Below, piece by piece: positions 1 to 8,900 of a stretch of 64,000 nt of DNA. The notes beneath the pieces were generated by a model. It was not told the origin of the DNA and did not search any database. It saw nothing but the letters and a program-made list of their open reading frames with translations. The stretch is from contig NZ_CP094656.1 of the NCBI RefSeq assembly GCF_030643805.1, forward strand, positions 4,030,001 to 4,094,000, given 5' to 3'. Position 1 is the first letter of the stretch. Each line of letters starts with the position of its first letter. Both the position numbers and the translations under genes were made by a program. This DNA is from Alkalihalobacillus sp. AL-G. Its GTDB lineage: Bacteria > Bacillota > Bacilli > Bacillales > Fictibacillaceae.

Positions 1-2
1 TT

Positions 3-305
3 GTTACTGGTCTTAAACAATCGAAGGAACAACCGATTTTTTCACCGGAAATGATCCAACGGGCCTCACTATTTCAGAATGAAAACACAAATTCAGATGA
101 ACTAATCGAGCAGATTGAGAACGTTAAGAGTGAAACAAACAATGAAGACTTACTGGTCACGCTGGACGTACTGAAGTCAGAAATCGAAAGCGAAAACGCA
201 CGAATCCCCGTTATACAAGGAATGCTATCAAACTTAAACGCACACCCCGAACTCGGATCTCTATCCAACCGAATTATTGAATATTTTCAAATAACTAAAG
301 AGTAA
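3..305 (+). CDS. C-terminal part of an unknown protein (5' end outside window)
   Basis: The reading frame is open from the window edge, so this is the last 100 or so codons of a longer gene; the ATG at 51 is probably internal, because no ribosome binding site precedes it. The visible part is acidic and helical, rich in Glu, Asn, Ile and Leu, with a likely coiled-coil stretch around the middle. No catalytic motif, signal peptide or membrane segment is visible. It ends about 110 bases before the yhfW-like gene, which has its own ribosome binding site. I do not recognise the family and assign no function. Confidence 0.55.
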   Translation, partial: VTGLKQSKEQPIFSPEMIQRASLFQNENTNSDELIEQIENVKSETNNEDLLVTLDVLKSEIESENARIPVIQGMLSNLNAHPELGSLSNRIIEYFQITKE

Positions 306-416
306 ACGGAGGGAAATGCGATCTATCGTGTTTCCCTTTTTTCTAATGTTCTCATACATGAAATTGCACTTTTTGGAAAAATTATATACAGATACATATA
401 ACAAGGAGGACTTTTC

Positions 417-1943
417 ATGAAAGAGCAACATCAGATGCCTCAATACCCAGAGCCATACTGGAGAGATGGGATTGACTTCCCTTCTTTCGATGCTGTAAAT
501 GAAGATCAAAATGTTGATGTAGCTATCATCGGGGCTGGAATTTCCGGGATCACTACCGCTTATTTGTTATCAAAGGAAGGTTTAAAGGTGGGGTTGATCG
601 ATGCTGGAAAAATATTAAATGGAACAACCGGCCATACAACTGCAAAAATCAGCGCACAGCACGACCTCATTTATGATGAATTGATTCAGCATGTTGGTGT
701 GGAGAAAGCAAAACTTTATTACCAATCCAATGATGAAGCGTTGCAATTCATTAAGCAAATCGTTTCCGAAAAAAGTATTGATTGTGACCTCAGCAAGGAA
801 GATGCGTACCTATATTCTACGACTGAGCAGTATGACCGCAAGATCGAAAAGGAATGGAAAGCATACGAAAAGCTCGGAATCCCTGGTGAAACGAAAACCT
901 CAATCCCCTTCGATGCGGGAGCCACATCCGCTCTTGTGATGAAGGATCAAGCACAATTTCACCCTATCAAATATTTGCTTCCTTTGGTTAAGGAGATTGA
1001 AGCAGCAGGTGGGTTGTTTTTCGAAAATACAACAGCGGTTGACGTTCAAAATGGCGCAAAACCGATCGTCCTCACAAGAGAAGGGTTCCGTATTACATGC
1101 AATTATGTCGTTTCTTGCTCTCACTTCCCTTTTTATGATAGCGGTTTTTATTTTGCGAGAATGTATGCTGAACGATCTTATGTAGTCGCGGTTGAAGCCG
1201 ATAAGGAATACCCTGGTGGAATGTACTTAAGTGTGGATAACCCGAGCCGATCCTTACGTTCGACCCCTTACAATGGTGGAAAACTTATTTTAATTGGAGC
1301 AGAAAACCATAAAACCGGTCAAGGAATCAACACGATGAAGCATTACGAAGCTTTGCAAGACTGGGGAAGCAAGGTGCTCGGAATCAAATCATTCCCATAT
1401 AGATGGTCGACCCAAGACTTAGTAACACTTGATAAGATCCCATATATCGGACAAATGAGTTCAAAAGAGGAAAACATTTTTGTTGCAACGGGGTATAAAA
1501 AATGGGGAATGACAACGAGTGCAGTTGCTGCCCGACTTATAACAGATACAATACTTAGAAAACAAAACCCATATAAAGAGCTATACACGCCATCCAGATT
1601 TATTGCTGACCCTAGCTTGAAAAACTTCTTGATACAAAACGTAGACGTAGCTGGCCACTTAATTGCCGGTAAGGTCCAAACAGCCGAAAAAAAAGTTGAT
1701 GAGCTGACCAATGATGAAGCTGCGGTTGTAAAAGTCCAAGGAAAACGTGCCGGTGCCTACAAAGATACGGGTGGAAATCTTCACATCGTTGATACAACAT
1801 GTACGCATATGGGATGTGAGTGTGAATGGAACGGCGGTGATCGGACGTGGGACTGCCCTTGTCACGGTTCAAGGTACACAGTTGACGGCGATGTTATTGA
1901 AGGGCCAGCAGAAAAACCGCTTACGAAGATTAACTTCAATTAA
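417..1943 (+). CDS. yhfW: YhfW-like FAD-dependent oxidoreductase with C-terminal Rieske domain
   Basis: The 508-residue protein begins with a D-amino-acid-oxidase-type FAD domain; the dinucleotide-binding motif GAGISGITTAYLL lies near residue 40. It ends with a Rieske [2Fe-2S] domain. The cluster ligands are C462, H464, C480 and H483 (CTHMGC ... CPCHGS), and the disulfide-forming pair C467/C482 of classical Rieske proteins is also present. Length and domain order match B. subtilis YhfW, whose substrate is not established. No signal peptide is seen, so it should be cytoplasmic. The start is chosen for an AAGGAGG sequence about 8 bases upstream. It probably transfers electrons from an amine-like substrate through FAD to the iron-sulfur centre; that role is inferred. 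Confidence 0.85.
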   Translation: MKEQHQMPQYPEPYWRDGIDFPSFDAVNEDQNVDVAIIGAGISGITTAYLLSKEGLKVGLIDAGKILNGTTGHTTAKISAQHDLIYDELIQHVGVEKAKLYYQSNDEALQFIKQIVSEKSIDCDLSKEDAYLYSTTEQYDRKIEKEWKAYEKLGIPGETKTSIPFDAGATSALVMKDQAQFHPIKYLLPLVKEIEAAGGLFFENTTAVDVQNGAKPIVLTREGFRITCNYVVSCSHFPFYDSGFYFARMYAERSYVVAVEADKEYPGGMYLSVDNPSRSLRSTPYNGGKLILIGAENHKTGQGINTMKHYEALQDWGSKVLGIKSFPYRWSTQDLVTLDKIPYIGQMSSKEENIFVATGYKKWGMTTSAVAARLITDTILRKQNPYKELYTPSRFIADPSLKNFLIQNVDVAGHLIAGKVQTAEKKVDELTNDEAAVVKVQGKRAGAYKDTGGNLHIVDTTCTHMGCECEWNGGDRTWDCPCHGSRYTVDGDVIEGPAEKPLTKINFN

Positions 1944-2005
1944 GAAGTCGTTCACGCATCGCTGAATAAGTTCCGCTTACCAACTTTAAATTTGAAGGTT
2001 TTCTC

Positions 2006-2637
2006 GTGAAAAAAGTGTCTAGTGTGTTTTGGATTTCAATTATCATATCCATTATTTTTGTAATTTGGGGAGCTGTTTGGCCAAAGAATCTTATTACTGT
2101 AATGAGTGATACACAAGCCTTTTTTATGACAGGCTTCGGTTGATTTTATCAGATTTCCGCAACTTTTTTCTTGATCTTCGCACTTTATTTGATCTTCAGC
2201 AAATACGGTAAGGTCAGATTAGGGAAGGATGACGATAGACTGAATTTAGCCGTCCGACTTGGTTTGCAATGCTGTTCAGTGCCGGAATGGGGATCGGCCT
2301 TCTTTTTTTTCGGAGTCTCGGAGCCGATTTCACACTTTTCAAGCCCACCTCTTGGCGAAGGTGGGACGGGCGAATCTGCCAAGCTCGCTCTTCAATATTC
2401 GTAGCTACACTGAGGATTTCATGCATGGGCGATTTATGCGATCGTTGCCCTTGCCCTTGATTATTATAAATTCAGAAAAGGGTATCCTGGCCTCAGAGCG
2501 CTGCACTTTATCCTATTTTAGGAGAGCGAGCGAAAGGGCCGATCGGGATAGCCATTCATGTCGTTGCTGTCATCGCAACCATCTTTGGAGTTTCTGCTTC
2601 ACTAGGATTAGGTGCTGCACAGAAATTCAAAAAATAA
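2006..2637 (+). pseudogene. Degraded BCCT-family (OpuD/betaine-type) transporter
   Basis: A GTG start at 2006 opens a typical BCCT N-terminus: a first membrane helix, then AVWPKNLITVMSDTQAFF. The frame is broken by a TGA soon afterwards. Further pieces appear in shifted frames: FSAGMGIGLLFF plus the GVSEPISHF region near 2270-2340, [13 protein letters not shown] near 2425-2455, and [18 protein letters not shown] plus ASLGLGAAQ near 2540-2625. The family normally has about 500 residues and 12 helices; here only roughly the first 40 percent remains, with several frameshifts and a stop. It once imported glycine betaine, choline or a similar solute; the copy is now surely non-functional. Confidence 0.85.
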
Positions 2638-2773
2638 AGCAGGAAATATCTCTTAAATAAAGGATTTTTTATATGTTAAACGAAGTAATTTATTAATAAG
2701 CCTTCCACTGCATTCCGTCATAGAAACTATACACAGACTAATTATAAAAAACATTTTCAATTGGAGTTCTGCT

Positions 2774-4018
2774 ATGTGGGATATTTTTCAGGATATATTG
2801 GTAAATGTACTGTTCATACTCTTCCCTACGCTTTTTTATCATGTTTTTCTTAGGGAAGACGACTACATAAGCCGAAAAAAGGTTACATCGAAATTTTTTA
2901 TAACTCTAGCAGTTTCTATGCTTTTAACGATGACATTTCCAGCGATATATGCCGTCGGATTTTCTTATGACCTTCGTATCATCCCGATTATTCTAGCATT
3001 TATTTACTGCGGTATTTTTCCGGGTACTATACTTGTTGGGATCATGCTAGTATATGCATCGGTATTGGGTTCCGATGAATTCTTGCTCACGCTCGCTAAT
3101 TACCTTGTGGTTATACTGCTACTTAATTTATTGTCGAAAAAGTTATATCAACACTTCAAGCGCTATAAATATATATGTATTTCACTGTTTTTTCTTGCCA
3201 TCACTATTTCAAGGTTTGTTTTTCTGTTCTCAGAAGGAGAAGGAGAACAAATTCCATTTACAATCCTGCTCGCCATAATTAAACTCATTACAATACTCTC
3301 TGTTGTAGCGCTGATTGAAAATATAAAGAAACAGCTGACGATGCAACGCCAGCTCGAGCATATTGAAAAGATGAATGCAATCAGTCAGCTTGCAGCATCC
3401 GTTGCTCATGAAGTGCGAAATCCAATGACAACCGTCAGAGGATTCTTACAAATATTAAGTCGAAATGAACACCTCCCTGTATCCGACAAGTCCTTCATCA
3501 CCATTTCCATCGAAGAACTTGATCGCGCACAAACGATTATCAATGAATATTTAGCATTGTCAAAACCGCAAAAAAGCCCGTTTGAAAAATTGGATTTCAC
3601 CAAAGTGATCAATGACTCCATAAAAGTCATCTCAACGTATGCAACGATCAATAACATTGAAATCGCCACAACCATCGAGGATTCCTTAAAGGTAAAAGGG
3701 TATAAAAACGAAATCCAACAGGTACTTATCAATTTAATGAAAAACGGGGTTGAAGCGATGGAAGGCAGCGGTACTTTGGAAGTAATCGCAGAACAAAAAT
3801 CCAATTATATCGAAATCAAAATTCGAGATACCGGCTCTGGTATTACGAAGCAACAGCTTAAACAATTAGGCACACCATATTACTCTACAAAAGATAAAGG
3901 AACGGGACTCGGACTTATGGTCAGCTTTGAAATTATTAAACGAATGGCTGGAAAAATTGGAATTGAATCTGAAGTTGGAGAGGGAACAACTTTTACAATC
4001 CTATTGCCTGCAGCATAA
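2774..4018 (+). CDS. Sporulation-type membrane sensor histidine kinase (KinB-like)
   Basis: The 414-residue protein has about six hydrophobic segments in residues 5-185, of the 5TM/LYT-like sensor type. These are followed by a HisKA dimerisation domain with phospho-acceptor H212 (SVAHEVRNPMTTVRGFLQ) and an HATPase domain with N-box (NLMKNGVEAM), G1 box (DTGSGI) and G2 box (GTGLGL). This order matches B. subtilis KinB and related phosphorelay kinases, which feed phosphate to Spo0F. No response regulator is adjacent, as is usual for orphan sporulation kinases. The start has a weak GGAG 7 bases upstream. Assignment as a histidine kinase is firm; the KinB-like role is inferred. Confidence 0.85.
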   Translation: MWDIFQDILVNVLFILFPTLFYHVFLREDDYISRKKVTSKFFITLAVSMLLTMTFPAIYAVGFSYDLRIIPIILAFIYCGIFPGTILVGIMLVYASVLGSDEFLLTLANYLVVILLLNLLSKKLYQHFKRYKYICISLFFLAITISRFVFLFSEGEGEQIPFTILLAIIKLITILSVVALIENIKKQLTMQRQLEHIEKMNAISQLAASVAHEVRNPMTTVRGFLQILSRNEHLPVSDKSFITISIEELDRAQTIINEYLALSKPQKSPFEKLDFTKVINDSIKVISTYATINNIEIATTIEDSLKVKGYKNEIQQVLINLMKNGVEAMEGSGTLEVIAEQKSNYIEIKIRDTGSGITKQQLKQLGTPYYSTKDKGTGLGLMVSFEIIKRMAGKIGIESEVGEGTTFTILLPAA

Positions 4019-4034
4019 AGTAAACTTGGCTAGC

Positions 4035-4115
4035 GCCAAGCCTTAGTGTAGGCGATCGCCCTAGTTGCACTTATACTTGGGACGTAAACTTTTCTCCAAC
4101 GTCGGTAATTCTCTT
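4035..4115 (-). repeat. Dispersed intergenic repeat, copy 1
   Basis: This noncoding stretch contains, in reverse orientation, the sequence found again near 43403. The shared core (GGAGAAAAGTTTACGTCCCA, continuing with AGTATAAG) is identical, and the flanks are similar (a GGCGAT/GGGC region and a palindromic CTTGG...CCAAG block). It lies between the histidine kinase gene and its terminator. It is too short for a transposase and has no open frame. Its nature (small mobile repeat or structured RNA) is unknown. Confidence 0.6.
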
Positions 4116-4137
4116 CCTAACCTGTAAAAACATACAG

Positions 4138-4175
4138 AAAGCTAGCAACCAACCTCTTCGTTGCTAGCTTTTTTA
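4138..4175 (+). terminator. Rho-independent terminator between the kinase and ABC-F genes
   Basis: A 12-bp perfect stem (AAAGCTAGCAAC with its complement), a 10-nt loop and a run of T on the plus strand end the kinase transcript. The symmetrical stem could also stop the convergent ABC-F transcript, although the T run on that side is poor. Confidence 0.85.
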
Positions 4176-4193
4176 TTTTCAATCCGTGACGAT

Positions 4194-6017
4194 TCATTTT
4201 TCGTTTTCAAGCTCGATAATTCGGGCATTCAAATCTTTTAATTTCAACTGATACTCATTTTGGAGCTTTTGATCATCGGATACCTCCTCTGTTAACAAAT
4301 TGGTCAGCTGCAACTGTAGCCGTTCCTTTTCGTTTTGGACCCTTTGCTCGTCACTTGAAATACGCCTATGGTTTTTCCAGTCAGCATATGAACCGCGGTA
4401 ATCCATAAACGGACCTTCCCCTAGTAAAAATACCCGATTCGCAACCTTTTCGAGCATATATGGGTCATGAGAGACGGTCACTACTGCTCCAGGATACAAG
4501 GACAAAGCATCCTCGATCCGTTCCCGGGTTCCAATATCGAGATAGTTGGTCGGCTCATCAAGAACGAGCAAATTAGCATTTGAAAAATAAAGCTTCACAA
4601 ACGCAACACGACACTTCTCCCCCATACTTAAATCATCTACTTTTTTATAAACGGAATCCCCTCGAAACAAGAAGCAGGCAAGAATCGTTCGTGCCTCGGA
4701 TTGAGTCATTGACGGCAGTGCCAATACCTGATCAAGAACCGTAAAGTTCGGGTCAAGACCTTCTAATTCCTGCATAAAATACCCCACACGGAGTTTTGGA
4801 TGATGAGCAACTCTTCCGTGATCAGGTGTCAATTGTCCAGTTAGTAAGTTTAGCAAGGTTGTTTTCCCGGAGCCATTTCGCCCAACAACCGCAATACGAT
4901 CCCCTCGTTCGATCGAAAAAGAAACCGAATCGAACAATTTCCACTCGTTTGAAAATGAAAAGGAGACTTCCGAAAGGGTTACCATCGAACGGCTTGAAAA
5001 ATCGCGACCCTCTAATTCCACGTTAAGCTTTGCCCCGTCTTTCGGCTTTTCAACTCGATTGTTTTCTAGCCGCTCAAGAGCCATTTCCTTTGCTTTGGAG
5101 CGAGTCATGTTTTTGTTTGCCTTCTTTTTCGCAAACGGGTCCCGTTCACTTGCTGCATTATGGGCTTTTTGAAACCATTGTTTGTAGCTCGAAATGGATT
5201 CTAGGAGCTTTCTTTTTTCCGTTTCCTGCTTTTGATAAAGGGCAAGCTGTGTTTTTTGTTCAAGTTCTTTTTGTTTACGGTAATCCGAATAACCACCGTT
5301 GTATTTTGTTGTCCCTTTTTCTGTCAGTTCATAGGTTATCTTCGCTACTTCGTCGATGAAAGATCGATCGTGAGAAATGAATAATATCGCTCCTTTATAA
5401 TTTGAGAGCCAGTTTGCCAACCATTCCAATGATTCAACATCGAGATGGTTGGTCGGTTCATCCAACACTAGAATTTTCGGGTCATTTGTGAGTACCCTGG
5501 CTAGCTTTGCCCGGGTTTTTTGTCCACCGCTCAGACTTTCAAATGGAATTGACCAATGCTCTGAGGAAATCTTTAATTGTAATAGACATTTTTCAACCTT
5601 AGTTTCCCATTCATAGCCGTCCACGTCCAAATAGCGCTGCAAACAATTATTGTACAGTGAAATCGTTCTTTCATCGTCCGGATTGGTATTCAGCTGCCGT
5701 TCAGCAGCGGCAAGCTCCTTCTTTGCAGTAAAATGTTTTAGGTTCTCAAGCTCCACAAACTCACGTGTTGTCACATTTTCATCGGGTGAATCTTCCTGCT
5801 TCATCCACCCCCATTCTTCGGGTTTTATCCGGTTTTTAATTGTTCCTTTTGTAAGCGGCTTTATTCCGAGCAAGCAACTGATCAACGTTGTTTTCCCGAT
5901 GCCATTTTTACCGATTAACGCAATATGATCGCCTTCGCAAACTTCGATAGACGCATTTTCAAACAGCACATTCCCTTTTATTTCAATAGCAATATCCTCT
6001 GCTTTCAACAATAACAT
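4194..6017 (-). CDS. ABC-F ribosome-protection ATPase (VmlR/Vga-like)
   Basis: The protein has about 607 residues and two ABC ATPase domains, with no membrane segments. Walker A motifs are GKNGIGKTT and GRNGSGKTT, signatures are LSGGQKTRAKLAR and LSMGEKCRVAF, and both Walker B motifs read LVLDEPTN. A charged linker of the P-site tRNA-interacting type joins them, and a short coiled-coil tail follows. ABC-F proteins of this type act on stalled ribosomes and often give lincosamide, streptogramin A and pleuromutilin resistance. The start is the ATG at 6017, because GGAGGGG lies 4 bases before it; an in-frame ATG at 6041 lacks such a site. A leader with a terminator precedes the gene and suggests drug-inducible expression. 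Confidence 0.88.
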   Translation of the reverse strand: MLLLKAEDIAIEIKGNVLFENASIEVCEGDHIALIGKNGIGKTTLISCLLGIKPLTKGTIKNRIKPEEWGWMKQEDSPDENVTTREFVELENLKHFTAKKELAAAERQLNTNPDDERTISLYNNCLQRYLDVDGYEWETKVEKCLLQLKISSEHWSIPFESLSGGQKTRAKLARVLTNDPKILVLDEPTNHLDVESLEWLANWLSNYKGAILFISHDRSFIDEVAKITYELTEKGTTKYNGGYSDYRKQKELEQKTQLALYQKQETEKRKLLESISSYKQWFQKAHNAASERDPFAKKKANKNMTRSKAKEMALERLENNRVEKPKDGAKLNVELEGRDFSSRSMVTLSEVSFSFSNEWKLFDSVSFSIERGDRIAVVGRNGSGKTTLLNLLTGQLTPDHGRVAHHPKLRVGYFMQELEGLDPNFTVLDQVLALPSMTQSEARTILACFLFRGDSVYKKVDDLSMGEKCRVAFVKLYFSNANLLVLDEPTNYLDIGTRERIEDALSLYPGAVVTVSHDPYMLEKVANRVFLLGEGPFMDYRGSYADWKNHRRISSDEQRVQNEKERLQLQLTNLLTEEVSDDQKLQNEYQLKLKDLNARIIELENEK

Positions 6018-6063
6018 CGAACCCCTCCATCTCTTATACATTGATAAAAGACCTTCTAATAAG

Positions 6064-6092
6064 CAAAAAAACGCAGGCCGCTGCCTGCGTTT
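6064..6092 (-). terminator. Leader attenuator (intrinsic terminator upstream of the ABC-F gene)
   Basis: Read on the minus strand, a perfect 9-bp stem (AACGCAGGC, loop AGCG, GCCTGCGTT) is followed by seven T. It lies inside the 5' leader, about 45 bases before the ABC-F start and about 205 bases after the likely promoter. The upstream protease gene already has its own terminator, so this one should act as a conditional attenuator for the ABC-F gene. Confidence 0.8.
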
Positions 6093-6165
6093 CAGATGAA
6101 AGGATAGTCTACACGTAATAGGTCCACCATAGGAAAGACACGTATACGGGCAGAAAATTTAACTT

Positions 6166-6285
6166 ATTGATCTAATTTAGACACACTTATCCTATCACTC
6201 TGACTACAAGCAGAGCCACTTTTTCGTTTTAAATTACCGAAAGAAAGTGTTAGGACTTCATGATCTCTAAATTAGATACCTCCTT
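6166..6285 (-). promoter_or_regulatory. Structured 5' leader of the ABC-F gene
   Basis: An AAGGAGG at 6285-6279 is followed by ATG-AAG-TCC-TAA at 6261-6250, a possible 3-codon leader ORF, although its 17-nt spacing is longer than ideal. The segment ATCTAATTTAGA near 6265-6276 is an exact 12-nt complement of TCTAAATTAGAT near 6169-6181, so the leader can fold over long range. A smaller CTCTG/CAGAG hairpin lies between them. Translation-sensitive attenuators of this kind are known upstream of other ABC-F genes such as vmlR. The mechanism here is inferred. Confidence 0.55.
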
Positions 6286-6301
6286 AGGTTGTTCTCAGTT
6301 T

Positions 6302-6330
6302 ATTATATGTCATATCGTAAAAAAATGGAA
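6302..6330 (-). promoter_or_regulatory. Likely sigma-A promoter of the ABC-F leader
   Basis: On the minus strand a perfect TATAAT (6307-6302) lies 17 bases after TTCCAT (6330-6325). The -35 overlaps the terminator of the upstream protease gene, so the ABC-F unit starts right after that unit ends. The -35 is a weak match. Confidence 0.6.
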
Positions 6331-6354
6331 GGTGCAAACTAGTCTGCACCCTCC
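6319..6354 (-). terminator. Terminator of the InhA-like protease gene
   Basis: On the minus strand GGAGGGTGCA pairs across a short loop with TTGCACCTTCC, with one or two wobble pairs, and seven T follow. It begins about 10 bases after the protease stop codon. Confidence 0.8.
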
Positions 6355-6364
6355 ACGTTATCCC

Positions 6365-8467
6365 TTATTTCTTCTTGTCTTTTTTCGTTTTGATTTCGTA
6401 TGTGAAGTCAACTGGTGTTGTTTTATCTTGTGGTGCTGCATACGATGTGATCATGTAGTTTTTACCGTTCTTGAACAATTGACGCAATTGAAGTGCATCC
6501 TCTTCTGTTACATTGAATGGATCAACGGTAACGACCTTATGCTTTAATTTAGCACCGTTGTTATTACCAACTTCTCTTTCATTAATGAATGTAACAGTGT
6601 ATTCAACATACTCCTGTAGAAGCTCGCTTAGAGATTGGAACGAATCTGTTGAACTGCCATCATTCGTGTATCCGATTTCAGGTATTTCAATGTTATCGAT
6701 AAACCAACCTGAATCATTATAGCCCCAGTCAGTTAAATATCGGAATGAAATGTGGACTTTTTGACCAGCATACTCACTTAGATCGAACGTTTCTTGTTGC
6801 CAGTCTTCATAATGACCTGTAAACCCTGGTAGATTCTCTTTAATTTTCGGATAGCCATTTGCAACTACATCCGAGCGAGTATTTTCGTTTGCAAGGCTTG
6901 TCCATGTTTGTCCGCCATCCGTAGATACTTGGACAACTCCGAAATCCCATTGTTCTTCAATATCGATGTAGTTATCAAACTGTAATGTTGCTGTATCAAC
7001 GGTAGAGAGATCTGCTTCAAAGATTAAGGCATTATCAGCTTCGTGACCTTCATTCCCCCAAAGTACCTCGTTGTCAGAACCTAATGGATCTTGAACAGAT
7101 TCCCATGGTACTGCTAAAAAGTCGACTCCATCAAACGTGATGCTACGGATTTTTTCTTCAAAATCAAGCTCTTTGAAGTCCCCGCCCCAAGCAGGAACAC
7201 CTTCTTTTTCAAAAGTGTTTGCTTTTTCATAATTGACCGTCATGCCACGCTTTGTTCCCTCATCGTCGACAGGAAGCTCACGCAAATCGATGCTTTTGAA
7301 GTCATTCTTACCACTATCAATTGCCAGCGTCGTCATGAAATCCTGATAAAGCTGTGTAAAATCAGTGTTAATGCCATGTGCTGCTAGTGTATTGTTAATA
7401 CCAGTAATACTGTTTGAATCTTCTTTCGCTAAATCACGGATAAACTCCTGTCCGAATCGGTCGTTCATATAGAGATGGAACAAGTAAACCTGGCCATAGT
7501 CTGCTATCGTTTCTGGTCCAGTTGTTGCATCAACGTGCTCATCCCAAGAAGTCAATGAGTTTTCAGGGTGATCCAAATAGAAATTGATCGAACCTGCATC
7601 ATGACCATAACCGCCAAGATATTCAGAGAACGTTGACATACCTTCATTTACCCAAGACGTTTCATCTGAGTCATTATCATCATGGATCAAGTGCTGTAGT
7701 TCATGGATTGTCGTCCCAAAGAACGTAGACTCAAGACGTGTCTCCCAGCTGTTTGTATCGATTGAGATAATGTTACGATCCATGTACATTTCCAATGTAC
7801 TCCAATAGAAGCCCGCCACGAAAAATGGATACGTCGGGTCTTCGTAGTTTTCATCAGGAATATTGCTAACGAGCATGATAACCTTATCGCTGCCTGTATA
7901 ATAACCCTCAGGAACAATACCTAAGTCCTCAAGCACAGCCTCGGTTCCAGTATGCACGTCTGGATTTCCAAAAAACTCGGTTGCTTTCGGATAAATGTTC
8001 GAATCAAACTCATCACGAAGCTTGTCCACTTGTTCCTGTGTTACGACGTGTGCCGGTCGAGGATCTCCTTCAGGGAAGCTTAGATCATTTGCCACCCAGA
8101 TTTCAACATTGTCACCGACGCTACGGAGCGTATATTTCTGAAAACCTAAATTACGGTCCAAAAACGACTTGGTTCCGCCATTAAAAGTAAACTGGCTGTC
8201 CGCATTATTACTTTCTTCAGCTTTTGTTTCGTTGAAGTTAATATTTTCAGCTTGTTCCTTAATCTTCTCTTTCGCTTGTTTTAGGAAATCTTCACTTTCA
8301 GATAGACGCTCTAGCTGTGCATCAATATCAATTCGATCCCCATAGCGTTCTACATCCCATTTTGGTGTTGTAGCCGCTTCAACTTCTGATGGTGCTGACG
8401 TAATAGGTGCCAGCAATGAAAGAGCTAAAGATCCTGTTGCAAGTACAGATAAGAATTTCCCTTTCAC
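6365..8467 (-). CDS. Secreted zinc metalloprotease with InhA-type C-terminal domain
   Basis: The 700-residue pre-protein starts with a clear Sec signal peptide (hydrophobic core at residues 9-22). The zinc site is HELQH at 255-259, with a probable third ligand E275 in WVNEGM, a gluzincin-like arrangement (HExxH plus downstream Glu) rather than the HEFGH of classic M6. Residues about 440-610 resemble the jelly-roll MAM-like domain of immune inhibitor A, with repeated WxS, DGG and GWFIDNI motifs. The start is GTG, with AAGGGGG about 8 bases upstream. It likely degrades host or environmental proteins outside the cell. Protease function is firm; the exact MEROPS family (M6-like or M30-like) is not. 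Confidence 0.8.
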   Translation of the reverse strand: MKGKFLSVLATGSLALSLLAPITSAPSEVEAATTPKWDVERYGDRIDIDAQLERLSESEDFLKQAKEKIKEQAENINFNETKAEESNNADSQFTFNGGTKSFLDRNLGFQKYTLRSVGDNVEIWVANDLSFPEGDPRPAHVVTQEQVDKLRDEFDSNIYPKATEFFGNPDVHTGTEAVLEDLGIVPEGYYTGSDKVIMLVSNIPDENYEDPTYPFFVAGFYWSTLEMYMDRNIISIDTNSWETRLESTFFGTTIHELQHLIHDDNDSDETSWVNEGMSTFSEYLGGYGHDAGSINFYLDHPENSLTSWDEHVDATTGPETIADYGQVYLFHLYMNDRFGQEFIRDLAKEDSNSITGINNTLAAHGINTDFTQLYQDFMTTLAIDSGKNDFKSIDLRELPVDDEGTKRGMTVNYEKANTFEKEGVPAWGGDFKELDFEEKIRSITFDGVDFLAVPWESVQDPLGSDNEVLWGNEGHEADNALIFEADLSTVDTATLQFDNYIDIEEQWDFGVVQVSTDGGQTWTSLANENTRSDVVANGYPKIKENLPGFTGHYEDWQQETFDLSEYAGQKVHISFRYLTDWGYNDSGWFIDNIEIPEIGYTNDGSSTDSFQSLSELLQEYVEYTVTFINEREVGNNNGAKLKHKVVTVDPFNVTEEDALQLRQLFKNGKNYMITSYAAPQDKTTPVDFTYEIKTKKDKKK

Positions 8468-8900
8468 TAGTAAATTCCCCCTTAAAAGTTTAATAGTTTT
8501 ACCAAAAATATCATAACATATTTAATTTTCTGATAAGGGGGAAACTTCTATGGATATAAGGGCAGAATTTGCAATTCGACAAGATTCGCTATTTTTATAT
8601 GAGTAGATTTTAATATAGTAAATACATTAAATGTAATAATTTAATTGAAATTAAGGGTTAAGTAGTATAATAGTAGTGTTTACTCGACATTAATTTGTCA
8701 TTTCGGGTATCAAACGTCATAGTTAGCTATCACTCCCATATAATGCATAAGGAGTACTCGCCTCAAACTAAATAACTAAAAAAGAGTCAGTAATTCTATG
8801 TGCCACATCCAGATTTTGAATCTTGTACGATAGGATTAAGACGGCTGCTTTTTGGGATTTACGGTATAATGGGAGAAATAAATAACAGAGGGGTGGTTTA
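8468..8900. other. AT-rich divergent intergenic region
   Basis: This 433-base gap must hold the promoters of the protease gene (minus) and the DUF418 gene (plus). A TATAAT at 8865-8870, just before the DUF418 ribosome binding site, and a TTGAAA/TATAAT pair at 8645/8666 (15-nt spacer, short) are the only promoter-like elements I see. No open frame with a start site is convincing. Confidence 0.4.

Noticed and set aside
6250-6261. Firm call of a 3-codon leader peptide
   Set aside because: The Shine-Dalgarno sequence is 17 bases from the ATG, too far for a confident call; kept only as part of the leader description.
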